Assembly: GCA_026122225.1 (NCBI GenBank)
Contig: JANEZZ010002201.1
Coordinates: forward strand, 248,001 to 312,000
Origin: Heloderma charlesbogerti
Taxonomy: Eukaryota; Chordata; Lepidosauria; Squamata; Helodermatidae
Direction: 5' to 3'
Length of the DNA stretch: 64,000 bases
Shown here: positions 41,786 to 52,979 of the stretch, one piece after another
Layout of the letters: the number at the start of each line of letters is the position of its first letter
How positions within the stretch are numbered: the stretch's first letter is position 1
The notes under the pieces: model-generated
Told to the model about the DNA's origin: nothing
The model's database searches: none
The model's input: the letters and a program-made list of their open reading frames with translations, nothing else
Translations under genes and position numbers: made by a program

Positions 41786-44700
41786 GAAGTCTTAGGATTA
41801 ATGAGTACATAGTTGGAAGGGATCCTGAATCTCTTTGCAATTGGAGGCACTAAGCTGAAGAGTCATTCAGACTGACCGTAACACAGAAGAGCTGGGATAA
41901 AATGGAGTGCTATAAAAATGGACCCGCACAACCTGAATTTAAATTCCTTCTGAGGCCTAGGCTACATATTACACACACATGCATGTAATGGTAGCCCAAT
42001 AGCCCCCCCTTTTTTTTGAAGAAAAGCTGCTTCTGTGGATGCAATGAGACTGGAGAAGTATTAGGAGGAAGAGGCACTTAACACATTGCCCACCCTGTTT
42101 CCCTGCTCTTGTGTACTGGCAGTTCCTATGCCACAAAGAAACCGGCTGCAGGGCTTCCTAGGATGGGTGGGGAAGTCCTGTTGATTGTGGCAGAGAATTA
42201 CAATGGAAGCAGAGAGGAGGTTGGCAACATGATGGGGATGTGTTCCCAGCTGGAGCAGGTGAGAAGAAGAGCAGTTTCACTTTTTGCTCACTGCGTTCAT
42301 GAGAAGGGATGGCCTCAAAAGCTTTCAGGGAGGCACAAAAGGCATGCCCAAGTGGGGAGTAGGAAATCCCCTATAAATTCAAATGAGTTCAGATTTCTGT
42401 GAATTTGACTGCAAATTCCATAGCAGACAGGCTTTTTCCAACTCATGCAGATTCTGCAGAGTTGCAGTGCAGACAGGTTTTTTCACTTTGGGGGAAGAAT
42501 TAGCAGATTAGTGTGAATTAACATTAACGAATGGACACTAGCACATTTGTGCAAATGTGCATTAGCGCAAATGCACAAGTGTGCATTAGAGCAAACGAGC
42601 GCTTGCACTAATCTGAAATAGCAAAGCAGAACAGAATTCTGATTCAGACAATCAAATCCTGTCAATGAGCAGACAAAGGAATGAAAGATGCCTGACAATC
42701 TGCAAAACACAGATGGAACAAAATCTGTACATCCCTAGTTGGGAAGCTATATGTAGGCCCAGAAGAACAGCTAGCCAAGGATGATCCCCCCCCCCCCCGC
42801 CCTGGGGCAGAAAGCTGACCCTGGTGGAGAAGAGTGACAGACTTGGGCTGTGCTGAATATGACTTCTTTGAGGCCAGAGCTACAGCTGAGTCAGCAATAC
42901 TTCCCAGGGCTGGATGCTTCCCTTTCAGCAGTTCTTAATCCTTGGGCTTCAAATGTGGGAAACATGCATTACAAAACATGCTGGGGAAACTGCTTGAGGG
43001 CTTTTGGAGCAGGGAAATAATGAGCAGGAAAAGGACTGAGCAACCCCTCCTGCTACTGTATCACCATTCCCTTGTAGAAAGTAGCTTTTCATGTATTTGT
43101 TAGGGTACCATTACAGACGTTTGTGTGTACCTTGCAATTTGGGATGAAACCCAGATGTTATTGGGTTACTTGAGTCACTGTCTCTCAACTTCAGTTCCTT
43201 ATTTGTACATTTGAAATAACAGTGGTCTATGTCATATGAGAGAAAATTAGTTTTTTTCTAAAGTAAAGCATAAGCGGCAATATACATTATCAGTAACCAT
43301 ATCTTGATACATGGGGGCACAAAGGCATTTAGATAACCAGGAGATCCATTGGAGTTCCTGTGTTCCAATTAATTAATTCTGCTGCACAGTGGCAAATTAA
43401 GTAAGGTCCTTCATGTAAATACAAGTGAATTATGTACAGAAATTCTTAATGTGGAATGCACATGGTTACGAAGATGTATGCCTCATGTTAGTATTAATCT
43501 AGCATGCTCATTTGTAATTTATGCAGTAGTTTGTGCATATTGTCCATTTCTTAAATAAATAAAAAGGGAAAGTTTGCCAAGGAAGCAGCCCACAGAGCAG
43601 CCCACAGAGCAGAATATGGTTCTTTGGTAGAAACCCCCCCAAGGTTTAGGGTTGGAATAAATTGTGGATTAAAAAAAAACCAAAAACTTCAATGTACTAC
43701 CCTGTGTCAATAACTAGATTTAAATTTGATGCATTTTTGTTTGTCTTTGCATTTGGAAAATTAAAATTAATTAAACCTTAATTTGCACACAGACAATGGT
43801 TTTTAAAGAATCTAAATCAGAACTTTTTCAACAATGGCTACCCTTCACATTAACTGTTTTGCTAGAAATTGTGGCAAAATCACTGTTCCTAGAACTTCCT
43901 CCCAAATGCACCTGCATCAAAGTGGTAATTTTGATAATTGGGAATTCATGCAGTCCAGCATCATGGCTTTACTGAGCAGTAGGAACTCTGTTTCACAAGT
44001 TTCCAAGATCTGGATGCATCCTGGAATTATCCATTTTCAGTGTTCTGCTGGTAGGCATTAATCAGGCCCATGTGTACATGCATCCCTTGCTAACAAACAG
44101 AACGATCACATATTGACAGTTTGGTTATTGTAGTAATTTAGGGCACAATCCACAAGAGTGCTCTGCTGCACTGAGGCTGCTTTGCTGAGTGGCAGCAAAG
44201 CCTGGGGAGCCAGAGACCGACCATGCAGCTCAAAGGCCCTGCAAAAGCTGCCGGTGCTCTCTAGACCTGGCAAAGAACTGTGGTGTTGGATTTGACAAGT
44301 CCTTTGGGACTTTGCTTTTTAAATTACAGATGCAGTGTTGGTTGAAGGGTGAGTGCTGCTCAGAAACCAAGGAAAGGCTGTAATTGTTGTGCTCACAAAC
44401 ACTGCTGTACTGAAGTGCAAAAGCATTCTGGAAAATGGAAACTGTCCCAGTAACGTTACATTGGCTTACTTCTCCAGATTGAAGCTCTGTGTCTTTAATA
44501 GTGGCACAAGCAGTACCTATCCATCCACAGCCTTCATTTATGATTTTCCTCAGCTGATAAAAAGACTGGAAAAGGAACAGTATTGAAACCATATTAACAC
44601 ATGTTATGATCAAAGGTAAAATCTAAATGCCACTAAAAAACCCCAAATATGTTTAGCCATTAAAAATTCTGAATTGGGGTGGGGTGGGGAAATCAATATA

Positions 44701-44794
44701 TAAAAACATAGACATGATATATAACTTCCATGGCAGTTTTATCTCTGTGCCTTAAGACACAGAGATAAGACTAGCTTATAAAAGTCTACAGAGG
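41786..44794. other. Mostly unassigned, with one hAT-like end
   Basis: No gene. The 42371-42737 block ends TACATCCCTA and contains alternating GTGCA/TGCAC phrases at 42540-42605; it is probably a hAT-like MITE whose left end is unclear. Frames at 44189-44613 show no domain. Confidence 0.35.
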
Positions 44795-44925
44795 CATGGT
44801 ACTTCAGCAGCTTGGGTAAATAAAAAAAATGCCTAAATGATTACATTGAGCATTCCATAACAGGGGTACCACAGCCAAAAAAGCCTCTCCCTAGCCTCAC
44901 TTCCAAAAGTCCAACAGGCGCAAAT
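44795..44925 (-). mobile_element. Small old L2 fragment
   Basis: GAGCATTCCATAACAGGGGT and ACCACAGCCAAAAAAGCC resemble the complement of L2 at 28108-28160. Short and diverged. Confidence 0.45.
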
Positions 44926-45002
44926 TTTCCAAGCATGGAAGTGCACTGATGGGGAAAGTGGTGCCTGTCGAATTTCTGCCATGACAGACCATTAAAAGGA
45001 AT

Positions 45003-45165
45003 ATAGGAAGCTGCCTTATACCAAATCTGACCATCTACAAACTGCCTGGCGGTGGTTCTTCAGGGTTTCAGACAGGAGACGTTCCCAACCCTATCTGGAG
45101 ATGAACCCTAGGGGCTGAACCTGAGAATTTTGCATGCAGACTGTGGGCTTTACCAGATCATCATG
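45003..45165 (-). repeat. tRNA-derived SINE, family A, copy 3
   Basis: TATAGGAAGCTGCCTTATAC is the 3' end on the complement, and CTGCCTGGCGGTGGTTCTTC corresponds to the body of copies 1 and 2. The head near 45110-45160 keeps a TTTTGCATGCAGA remnant. Confidence 0.65.
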
Positions 45166-46221
45166 AGCCAATGCTACCAAGAAGCTGGCAAGAAACTTGT
45201 CATGAAGCAAATTGCATGCATGTAGACATATTTTACATAAATGTAAAAATAAAACAGAAAGCAAAAACATGGGGATTCTGCCAAGAGTAACTATGTTCAA
45301 GTTTTGACAAAGCCATATAATGGGCCCTCCCTGCTCCCTGTAAGATGGTTTGCATTTCTAATTAAAATCTCATACTGCAATTCTCTTTGAAAGGTAGTTG
45401 AAGATTTGGGGGGGTGCATCCTCAGGAAATGGACTGAATTTATGACAATATGATGATTTGTACTTGGAAGATAATTGTTTCGACTGAAAGAGAAAAGGCT
45501 ATGAATCAGTTAAAAAGAGATAAGACACCTGGCTATGACAGATAGCTGCAGAAATGTTCAAAGCCCTGGAAGATTACAGCATACTACTTATGTAATAAAC
45601 TGGGAGTCAGAGGGATAGATGGGGAAAAAAGGGTGTGTATGATTTTGATAAAAGGAAACTTTCTTGTCGGTGATGGATGAATGAGAGCCACCCCCCACGC
45701 ACTGGTTCCAGCTTTGAAAGGTCTTTTGTACTATCATTCTGATGTGTTAGATGGAAAATAATATGAAGGGTCAATTCAAATTTAAGCTGTATTTACAACA
45801 AAGCCTCTAATCTGAGCGTTGTGTTGCTCATTACAAGATGTAGCAACGAGAAGTACAGGAGCCATCACACTGCTGCTCATTACCACATCTCATAACATGT
45901 AAAGTAAGCCTAATCAACTGATTTGAGAAGACTTTGGACATGATAATAGGAGAATAATTTTGTCTTGCACAGAAATCCTAAGGGTGACTAGATGATATAT
46001 GTCAAAGCTTGATGGTCTAGAGTTCCTCCTTGGAAAATTCTAAAATATATTATTCTGATTGTGTAGACCTGCAGGAATGCCTGCAATGCCATAGACTTGG
46101 AGAAGGATGAATGTGGATAGATACCAAGTTCCAGATCCAGATGGTCAAGCGTAAGAAACAACCACTGAGAATTCAGAGGCCTTCAGTCTTTAGAACAATG
46201 TTCACTGTTACTCCTCATTTA

Positions 46222-46527
46222 AGGGAGCAGTTCTGTGGCCCCTAGACATTGTCTGAAGGGCCATAGGATAGTGAGGATGGCCTCTGAGGCTGGAAAAATG
46301 ACCTCAGAGAGGGGGGAAAGGGGGCCAGGAGGGGAGGACACTGGAGAGGCCAGGATATGAGCTATCCTGAGCTCTTCCTCCCTCGTTCCCTCCTCTTCTG
46401 AAGTGCCATGGATAGATGGGCAAAAAACCCGTCTAGCAAAACTCTTAGCGATCGGAAGATGAGGAGGTGAAGATCATTGCCATCGCTCCTCCCGCCCTGC
46501 CAACTTCAGCCCATAGGACTGTGCCCT
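46222..46527. mobile_element. GCAATCCTAT-ended MITE, copy 3
   Basis: The left end AAGGGAGCAGTTCTGTGGCC and right end CCCATAGGACTGTGCCCT are inverted complements with mismatches. Internal GATGGGCAAAAAACCCGTCT is a small palindrome also present, changed, in copy 4. Confidence 0.6.
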
Positions 46528-46715
46528 AAATGTCTATTCCCTCAATATTACCACCATCACCACTGTATTTATATAGTGATTTCCTGGGCTACTTGGCATC
46601 CAGGATGTTTTAAATGCTACAACAAAATAAAATAAAAATCCAATTAACAGATTTATATCAGGAAAAGGGGAATGGGAAATGCTCTGAAGTACAAACCAAG
46701 AAATGGTCATCTAAG

Positions 46716-46935
46716 GTCAATGGCCATGCTGGCTGGGGATTTTGTTGTAGTGGGCTCTCCCACACTGGAGGCATTCAAGACGAGGCTGGACAGCCATCTG
46801 TCAGGGATGCTCTGACTTGGATTCCTGCATCGAGCAGGGAGTTGGACTCAACGGTCTTATAGGCCCCTTCCAACCCTACTATTCTATGATTATAGTCCAA
46901 CACATCTGGAGGGCACCAGGCTGGGGAAGGCTGGG
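46716..46935. mobile_element. Palindromic MITE interrupted by CR1
   Basis: AATGGCCATGCTGGCTGGGG on the left and AGTCCAACACATCTGGAGGG on the right are the two halves of the family also seen at 19655-19792. The CR1 3' end lies between them. Confidence 0.6.
46752..46888 (+). mobile_element. CR1 LINE 3' end
   Basis: GGGCTCTCCCACACTGGAGG, ACGAGGCTGGACAGCCATCT and GGCCCCTTCCAACCCTACTA end in ATTCTATGATT, the characteristic 3' terminus of CR1. Strongly 5'-truncated (~137 bases), non-coding. Confidence 0.85.
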
Positions 46936-48700
46936 CTACATTCTTTCACTTCAATGAGTCCTAATTGTGATGCATTTCACAATTTATGGAATTGAAAAGA
47001 AATATATAATGCAGAATAACAATTTATCAAGCAACTAGCCATACAACAGCAGGAACCTTAATTCACAGTGATAACGCTCGTTCAAGCTGCCCACGAAAAC
47101 CTTTCTTGTGAAGCAGCTTTAATTCATTACAGCATCTTTCCTAATTATGGATTCCTGGACTCAAGACACACATGATATTAAACATGTGCCTTAATGTCAT
47201 GTGTATCTGATGTCACATGTATCTTTTTAAAATACAGTAAATAGCAGCCATGCGTGCAGGGGTGGGAATCAGGATAGGATCATGGTGCATGGGAAGGAAT
47301 GCAACCCTTTCTTCCCATGTTGCAGTCCAGATGAAGTTCCCTCCTTCCAAAGCTGCTGTTCTCTCCAGGAGGGATGCTCCCACTGGCACCCATGGGTACT
47401 TCCTTCCTGATGCATCACAGCTGCAGCAGGGGGTACAGGCAGGTTAAAATATCCTCTCTTCATGGTCCCACTCCTGTTTGGGTCTCTGCAGTGGCCATTT
47501 ACTGTTACAAAAAAGGAACATGTGATGTTAAATCACATATTCAACGTGACATGTAGTGTAGTCGTAACCCTGGAAAACAAAGGGCAGCCAGCAAAGTATT
47601 CTAAAAATATTCTCCTTGAAAGTCTCTCCACAATTCATTCTGAAAATAACCTCTTGTACAAGTGAGTTTATTTTGTTTTCTTTTTAAAAAAAATCTTAAA
47701 ATTGCAGCCTACATACTACCGCAAAGGCTCAGATAACAAATATGTATCTCAAACATCGTCTAGGTCACATAAACAGCAAGAAGCCACAAGGGAAGAGTAT
47801 GTAGTCCAGCCAGATTTACCATGTCTACGTCTACCAAGGGCTGTTCTACATATTATACCAAATCATTCAATGGACTTGAGGGAGGAGAACTCTGTACTAC
47901 TTCAGACTGCCAGTGTGTGTGAGGTGCCATCTTTTTTAATCTGTTATGTAAGAAAACTTTCTCCATACAGTAAAGTAGCCCATCAGAGAAAGTGTAGCTT
48001 TCCTACTGACATGCTGGTTTCCTATATTCAAGATATTTTAATGTGATGGAGTATTTGGAAAAGTATCATTCCATTTGCTGTCTGGTGTGGTTCAATTCAG
48101 AATTCTACTAGTTCAGTCTACCACTTCCTTATTCACCACTTATAGAGTAGTAAATGAAACCTAAATAAAGGAGTTTTACATTACTTCTGAATCTTGCTTA
48201 GGGTTGGGACTCGTTGGGTCTCCTGAATGAGTTTTTAGATCCATTGCAAGACCCACCTTGAATTTCTAAAGAAGGACAAGAATGAACCATTGAACTGTTG
48301 TATTTTTATTTTTGCACCAGAGGTTAGCTCTCACTTTCTGACAACGGGAGTGTTCTGAACGGAACTTTGCTCAGGTAATTGTCCCGCCAGGGAAAAGAAG
48401 CTGGATCCAACATTGTATAATAAACTGCTCATCCAGTGTTCTAATGTTTTAGGCAATAATCCTTTAGCTGCATCCAAAGAGCAAGTGTTAATTTTGGATT
48501 CTTTTGTTATAGTAACAGGCTCATTTTTTGCTATCAACACTACTCCCCAGTCCACTTATCTGCATCCCACTGTCACAAATCCATGCTTCTAATTACAGCA
48601 CGCTTGCTCCCACTTTGATCACAAGAGCCTAGGGTTGTTGTGTCATGCGAACTGGATCGTAGTCTCCCTATGTCTAAATTTCTCCTTGCTAACTGATTCA
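46936..48700. other. Unassigned interval
   Basis: AT-rich. The plus-strand frame at 47702-48046 (114 codons) has no recognisable domain and I do not call it a gene. Confidence 0.35.
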
Positions 48701-48706
48701 TATTAT

Positions 48707-49075
48707 GGGCTTCATCACATGGAGCTTTTATCCTACTATTGGGATTGCTCCTTCACAGAGGTTTGCAGGCTCTTTACATGACACCGTGACCCTCCTGCAC
48801 TAAATGCCCTTTGTTCCATTTCTAAATAGATTGCAGATAATGAGCTATCAAATTACCCCATTGTGTTCCGCTTCAGTTTCCTCCATGAAAAGACTTAAAG
48901 CAGCAAGAAGAGGAGCGAGATCAATGAAAGATAATGGAAGACTCAGGTATGGGGAGAAGGAGGGGGGGGAGAGAAGGAAGCTCATGTAAAGGAAGTCAGT
49001 GGTGATCCTGCATTTAATACGGAAGCAGAAAGCCCTGTTTTAAATGCAGGATTTTAGGCTGGTGTAGAAATGCCC
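48707..49075 (+). mobile_element. MITE, inverted-pair member 1
   Basis: Begins GGGCTTCATCACATGGAGC and ends GGTGTAGAAATGCCC, flanked by TATTAT (48701-48706 and 49076-49081). The interior shares CTTTGTTCCATTTYTAAATA and GAAGAGGAGCGAGATCAATG with the complement of 50268-50650. Ends in a CCTGCATTT / AAATGCAGG hairpin. Confidence 0.7.
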
Positions 49076-49178
49076 TATTATTTCACCACACATATTTTTG
49101 TAGCAGGTTAAGCTGCTGACAGATTTCAGTTAAGATTTCCATATACCAAACTATATTACACCAAAGACAGATTCCAGA

Positions 49179-49192
49179 GTGTGTGTGTGTGT
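49179..49192 (+). repeat. (GT)n microsatellite
   Basis: Seven GT units followed by a T-rich run. Confidence 0.8.
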
Positions 49193-49932
49193 TTTGTTTT
49201 TTTTTTACTATAGGTCAGATTTAAAACTGTTTCAAAACAGAACCAGTACGTGATAAGAGAAAGGTAAATAATTTCGTAATAGCTGCCTTGAGTGCCATTT
49301 TTTTTGGTAGAAAGGCAAGGTAGAACATATTTATTTTTAAACTGCCTCTTCACTTAAAAAGGGTGTGTGAGGCAATCCATAATAAAACCTAATAAGAATA
49401 TATGTATCATTGCTCCAAACATTAGAGCTCTGGTTGCACATCTTTTATATTAAATGTTGAGCACCTATAAACACCTCCAATGAGGTTTATGTACACACTG
49501 GTTACAAAAGCTTGCAATACCTGCAAGAGACATCTGGAGCAAGGGTCCCAGATGTGGCAACAGAGTTAGGAGTAAGCCATCCATTTGTCTCCTGCGGGTA
49601 TTAATACTAGAAATTCAATCTGCCACTGCATCTAAATTTTAAGATACAGAGTGGATTAGGAGCCAAACAAACCATAAATTACCCCCAAATGCTGCCAATT
49701 AAAAATGTCAAGAAGCATAAAAAGCACAAGGCTTGCCATAATTCATCTATTATTTAAATTCAACAGAAAACGGAACTGAGAGTATTAGGCACATGACCAC
49801 AGTGCAGCAAAGTTAGCTATAATTTGATACTGCAAATGTCCCTTCTGTTTCCCAAACTAATAAAACTGATTTAAGTGACAAGCTTGGGAAACCCACCTGC
49901 TCAACTACCTTCTAGAAAGTTCCTCCAAATAA

Positions 49933-50054
49933 CTAAGGGTGCAATCCTATGTATGTTTAGGCAGAAAAAGTACTACAACTCCCAGCATTCCTCATGGGAT
50001 GCTGGGAACTGTAGGACCTTTTCTGTCTAAACATTCATAGGACTGCATCCTAAG
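49933..50054. repeat. Palindromic fold-back MITE, copy 2 (complete)
   Basis: Left arm CTAAGGGTGCAATCCTATG, right arm complement CTTAGGATGCAGTCCTATG, with CAACTCCCAGCATTCC mirrored by GGGATGCTGGGAACTG at the centre. ~122 bases, foldable along nearly its entire length. Confidence 0.85.
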
Positions 50055-50267
50055 CCCATAAAATATCTTAGAAACCATGAGCACAGAAGAGTCAAACACA
50101 AAAGCAGTCTCAAATGTAGTAAGGCAAAAGCAGATGTCTAGTAAAAACAACATGCTGTAATCTTTAGCTATGAGAATGAGTCTTCCGCTTTTACTAATTT
50201 TCCCAGTTTTGTTGTCTGACAAGATTAACAGTAGACCTCAGCAGTGAATCATAGCAGTAAGTCCCAG

Positions 50268-50650
50268 GGCATCTCTACACTAGCCTGAAATCCTGCATTT
50301 AAAATGGGGCTTTCTGATTCCATTTTAAATGCAGGATCACAACTGCCTTTTTCACCTGCTCCCTTTCCCCCCACCCCCTTCCCCCTCCTTCTCCCCGTAT
50401 CTGAGTCTTCCATTGTTTTTCATTGATCTCGCTCCTCTTCTTGCTGCATTTACTCTTTTCACGGAGGAAACACAAGCAGAACACAACGGGGTAATTTGAT
50501 TGCTCATTATCTGTGATCTATTTAAAAATGGAACAAAGGGCATTTAGCACAGGAGACGCCTTGAATGATAACGACGTCATGTAAAGAGTCCACAAACTTC
50601 CATGAAGGCACAATCTCAATCACAGGATAAAAGCTCCGTGTGAAGGAGCT
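50268..50650 (-). mobile_element. MITE, inverted-pair member 2
   Basis: Reverse-complement relative of 48707-49075. GGGCATCTCTACACTAGCC is the terminus here, and the other end is near GCTCCGTGTGAAGGAGC. Roughly 85-90% similar by eye in the 50450-50560 core. Confidence 0.7.
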
Positions 50651-50969
50651 CCTACTGTGCAGACATCTTGTAACTGTATATTATATGCTGCAGTAATACC
50701 AAACTAGAACAATGCTTTTAATACTACTGTATATTTCCAGACATGAGCTGCAGCTGAATTTTTACAAGGTAGGGTCATATCTGCTACATATTTATTGCAG
50801 GCCTGTGCTACCTATGCACACTGCCATATATTTTGACTGTATTCTAGGTTCAGAATACCTAGTTGTTGTTGCTGTTGTTGTTTTAAATGGTTGCTGGTAA
50901 AAGTTTGGATGAAATTCAGTGATTGTTAGCTGGGTATGAAACCCAAGAGGGGAAAATTAGGTTTTTGTG

Positions 50970-51048
50970 GCTGCAATCCTATACACACTTACTTGGAACT
51001 ATGTCAGAACTCAGTGGGGCTCACTTCTGAGTGGACATGTATAGGCTT
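50970..51048. repeat. GCAATCCTAT palindromic MITE, small copy
   Basis: GGCTGCAATCCTATACACAC begins and ATGTATAGGCTTGTAC ends the palindrome; AACTCAGTGGGGCTCACTTC is the centre. It links the GCAATCCTAT ends with the TAAGTCCCATT core seen elsewhere. Confidence 0.6.
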
Positions 51049-51944
51049 GTACAAGTCTTTTAATCCATGCTAAATGTTCTTAAAATTGTTTTTGTGGCAA
51101 AACGGTATTACATATTAATGTAACTTAATCTTGCCACATAAAAGAGGACCACAACAAATGGAAGCTGTCACTATATCCACCTGTTACGAATCACAATAAG
51201 ATTGTGAGGTCAAGGCTGGCTGAGAAGTCATTCATGGAGGCATCCTGTAAGAAAAGGTGGCTGCTGGTTCTTGGGACACTTGTTGCACTTCTAATTGTCT
51301 TGTACACCACCCGGCTGAGAGAATGTATAAGACACACTCTTATTCAGCTTTGAAAATGCTGGAGACCAACCATTCTTCCAGCTAAATGGAATGATAGTTC
51401 AGTAGTATACTTAAAAATATACAATCAGGAAGTTATGAACCACATACAGGCACTCAAGCCAACAGTCTTCATTTAAAGGGAATAAAACGAACAACTCTTA
51501 TCACCTTACTCGGACGTGTGTTGCGATGAAATAAATGCGACAATTTCCCCAAGTAATTGTGCATATGATCAGTGTGTCAATCTGCAATCTTAACAGGAAA
51601 TTATAATCACTTGATTTCCTGTTGATGAGCATAATTCTAGGATTTTTTAAAAAAAACTTTGGTTTAAGAGAAGAGCTAAGGTATTTGTAATTTCAGTGCC
51701 TTCCAGTGAATTTCAGATAACTTAACTTCCATATGATGTTAGCAATAAAGACATTCTACAGTCCTACCTGCTATGCTTGCTTACAACTTAATTTCCATGC
51801 ACCATATTTTTCTTTGATCTTTCATCCCCAAGCCTATTCATCAGCAGGCTGTGGGCTACACTGAAGCTAGGGTCAGTGTTACATCAGACTTTGCTATATG
51901 CTTTTAAATTCTAAATTCTTAATACTGGCAATCAACCTCTTACA

Positions 51945-52975
51945 TAGAGGGTGGCCAGAAAGTAGATCAGGATCTACTGGTAGACTGCTGGGTGACTTCC
52001 ATAGATCAGCAAGGGTTTATGACTCCCTAACGTTATTGGGTATCTGGACCATATTACACTTCTCTTGAAAGTTCTGCCCTGGTTGCCAATTGCAAACTTT
52101 AAGGGAGCAATTCTGTGTCTCCTAGACACTGTGTGAAGGACATAGGATTGCTCAGGGTTTTTTGGCTCTGAGCTCATAGACTGGGCTTTTTGCTCGGAGC
52201 CAGGAAACCGTGCGCCCCGCCTCATCCCCCTTGTAGCTGGTGCAGAGAGAACTGCGCCGGCTACCTCTCTGTGCTCACAAAACAGAGCACGGAGATAGGA
52301 AAAACGAGGTGTTCCCGGGGGTGGGAAGGGGAGGAGATTGGGATGACAGCCATATGAGGAATCCTATGGCTGCCATATGATAAATCCTATGGCTGCCCCA
52401 GCCTCCTTCTCTCCTCCTCCCCAAAACCTCTGCTTGATGGGCGAAATCACCCATCTAGCTAAACTGCAGAGTGGGAGGCATGAGGCACCTCCTGCTCTGA
52501 GCTGGATACTTGTACACCTCCAGGTTTGGAGGCTTATGAGTAGTGAGGCTGCATCCCATAAGATCGCACCCTGAATCCATAAATGGCGTAGGGCCTGGCT
52601 ATCTAATGTCTCATTATGAGCCTGCCCGCCTGGTTATTAAGATCTGCAGGACAGACCCTTTTGAGGGCAACATTACCTGTAGGGGCCCGTTTGTTGGGCA
52701 AAAGGGGGAAAAGGCTTTCTCCTGTGTTGCTTCCAAACTGTGGGATGCACTCCCTCAAGAATTACAATTGAGCCCCACTCTCTTGCCTTTTAGAAAGGGT
52801 GTGAATACACATCGTTCTCATTTAGCCTTTTAAATTGTGCAGTTGTTTTAATGTTTTACTGTTTTTAATATTCTTTTTAAACATTGTGTTGAGATTTTAT
52901 TGTTTCCAATTGTTGTATACTGCCTTGATGGCTTTTAGCAAATAAGGTGGTTTATAAATGTGAACAATAAATAAG
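51945..52975 (+). mobile_element. Diverged L2-like LINE 3' fragment, split by a MITE
   Basis: Upstream part: GACCATATTACACTTCTC...CTGGTTGCCAATTGC corresponds to the HITPVL...LHWLPV block. After the MITE the frame resumes with INGVGPGYL, then KAFSCVASKLWDALPQELQL and LLPFRKGVNTHRSHLAF, ending at 52833. The 3' UTR ends ATAAATAAGTAATAA. Its sequence differs from the main L2 copies, so a second L2 subfamily is likely. Confidence 0.65.
52102..52573. mobile_element. GCAATCCTAT-ended MITE, copy 4
   Basis: The left end AAGGGAGCAATTCTGTG and right end CATAAGATCGCACCCT are inverted complements with mismatches. The element interrupts L2 coding sequence between the LPWLPIAN-like and ESINGVGPGYL parts, proving it is an insertion. 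Contains an AATCCTATGGCTGCC tandem doublet near 52360-52390. Confidence 0.7.
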
Positions 52976-52979
52976 TAAT

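Noticed and set aside
47702..48046. 114-codon plus-strand frame
   Set aside because: No recognisable domain or neighbouring exon signal.
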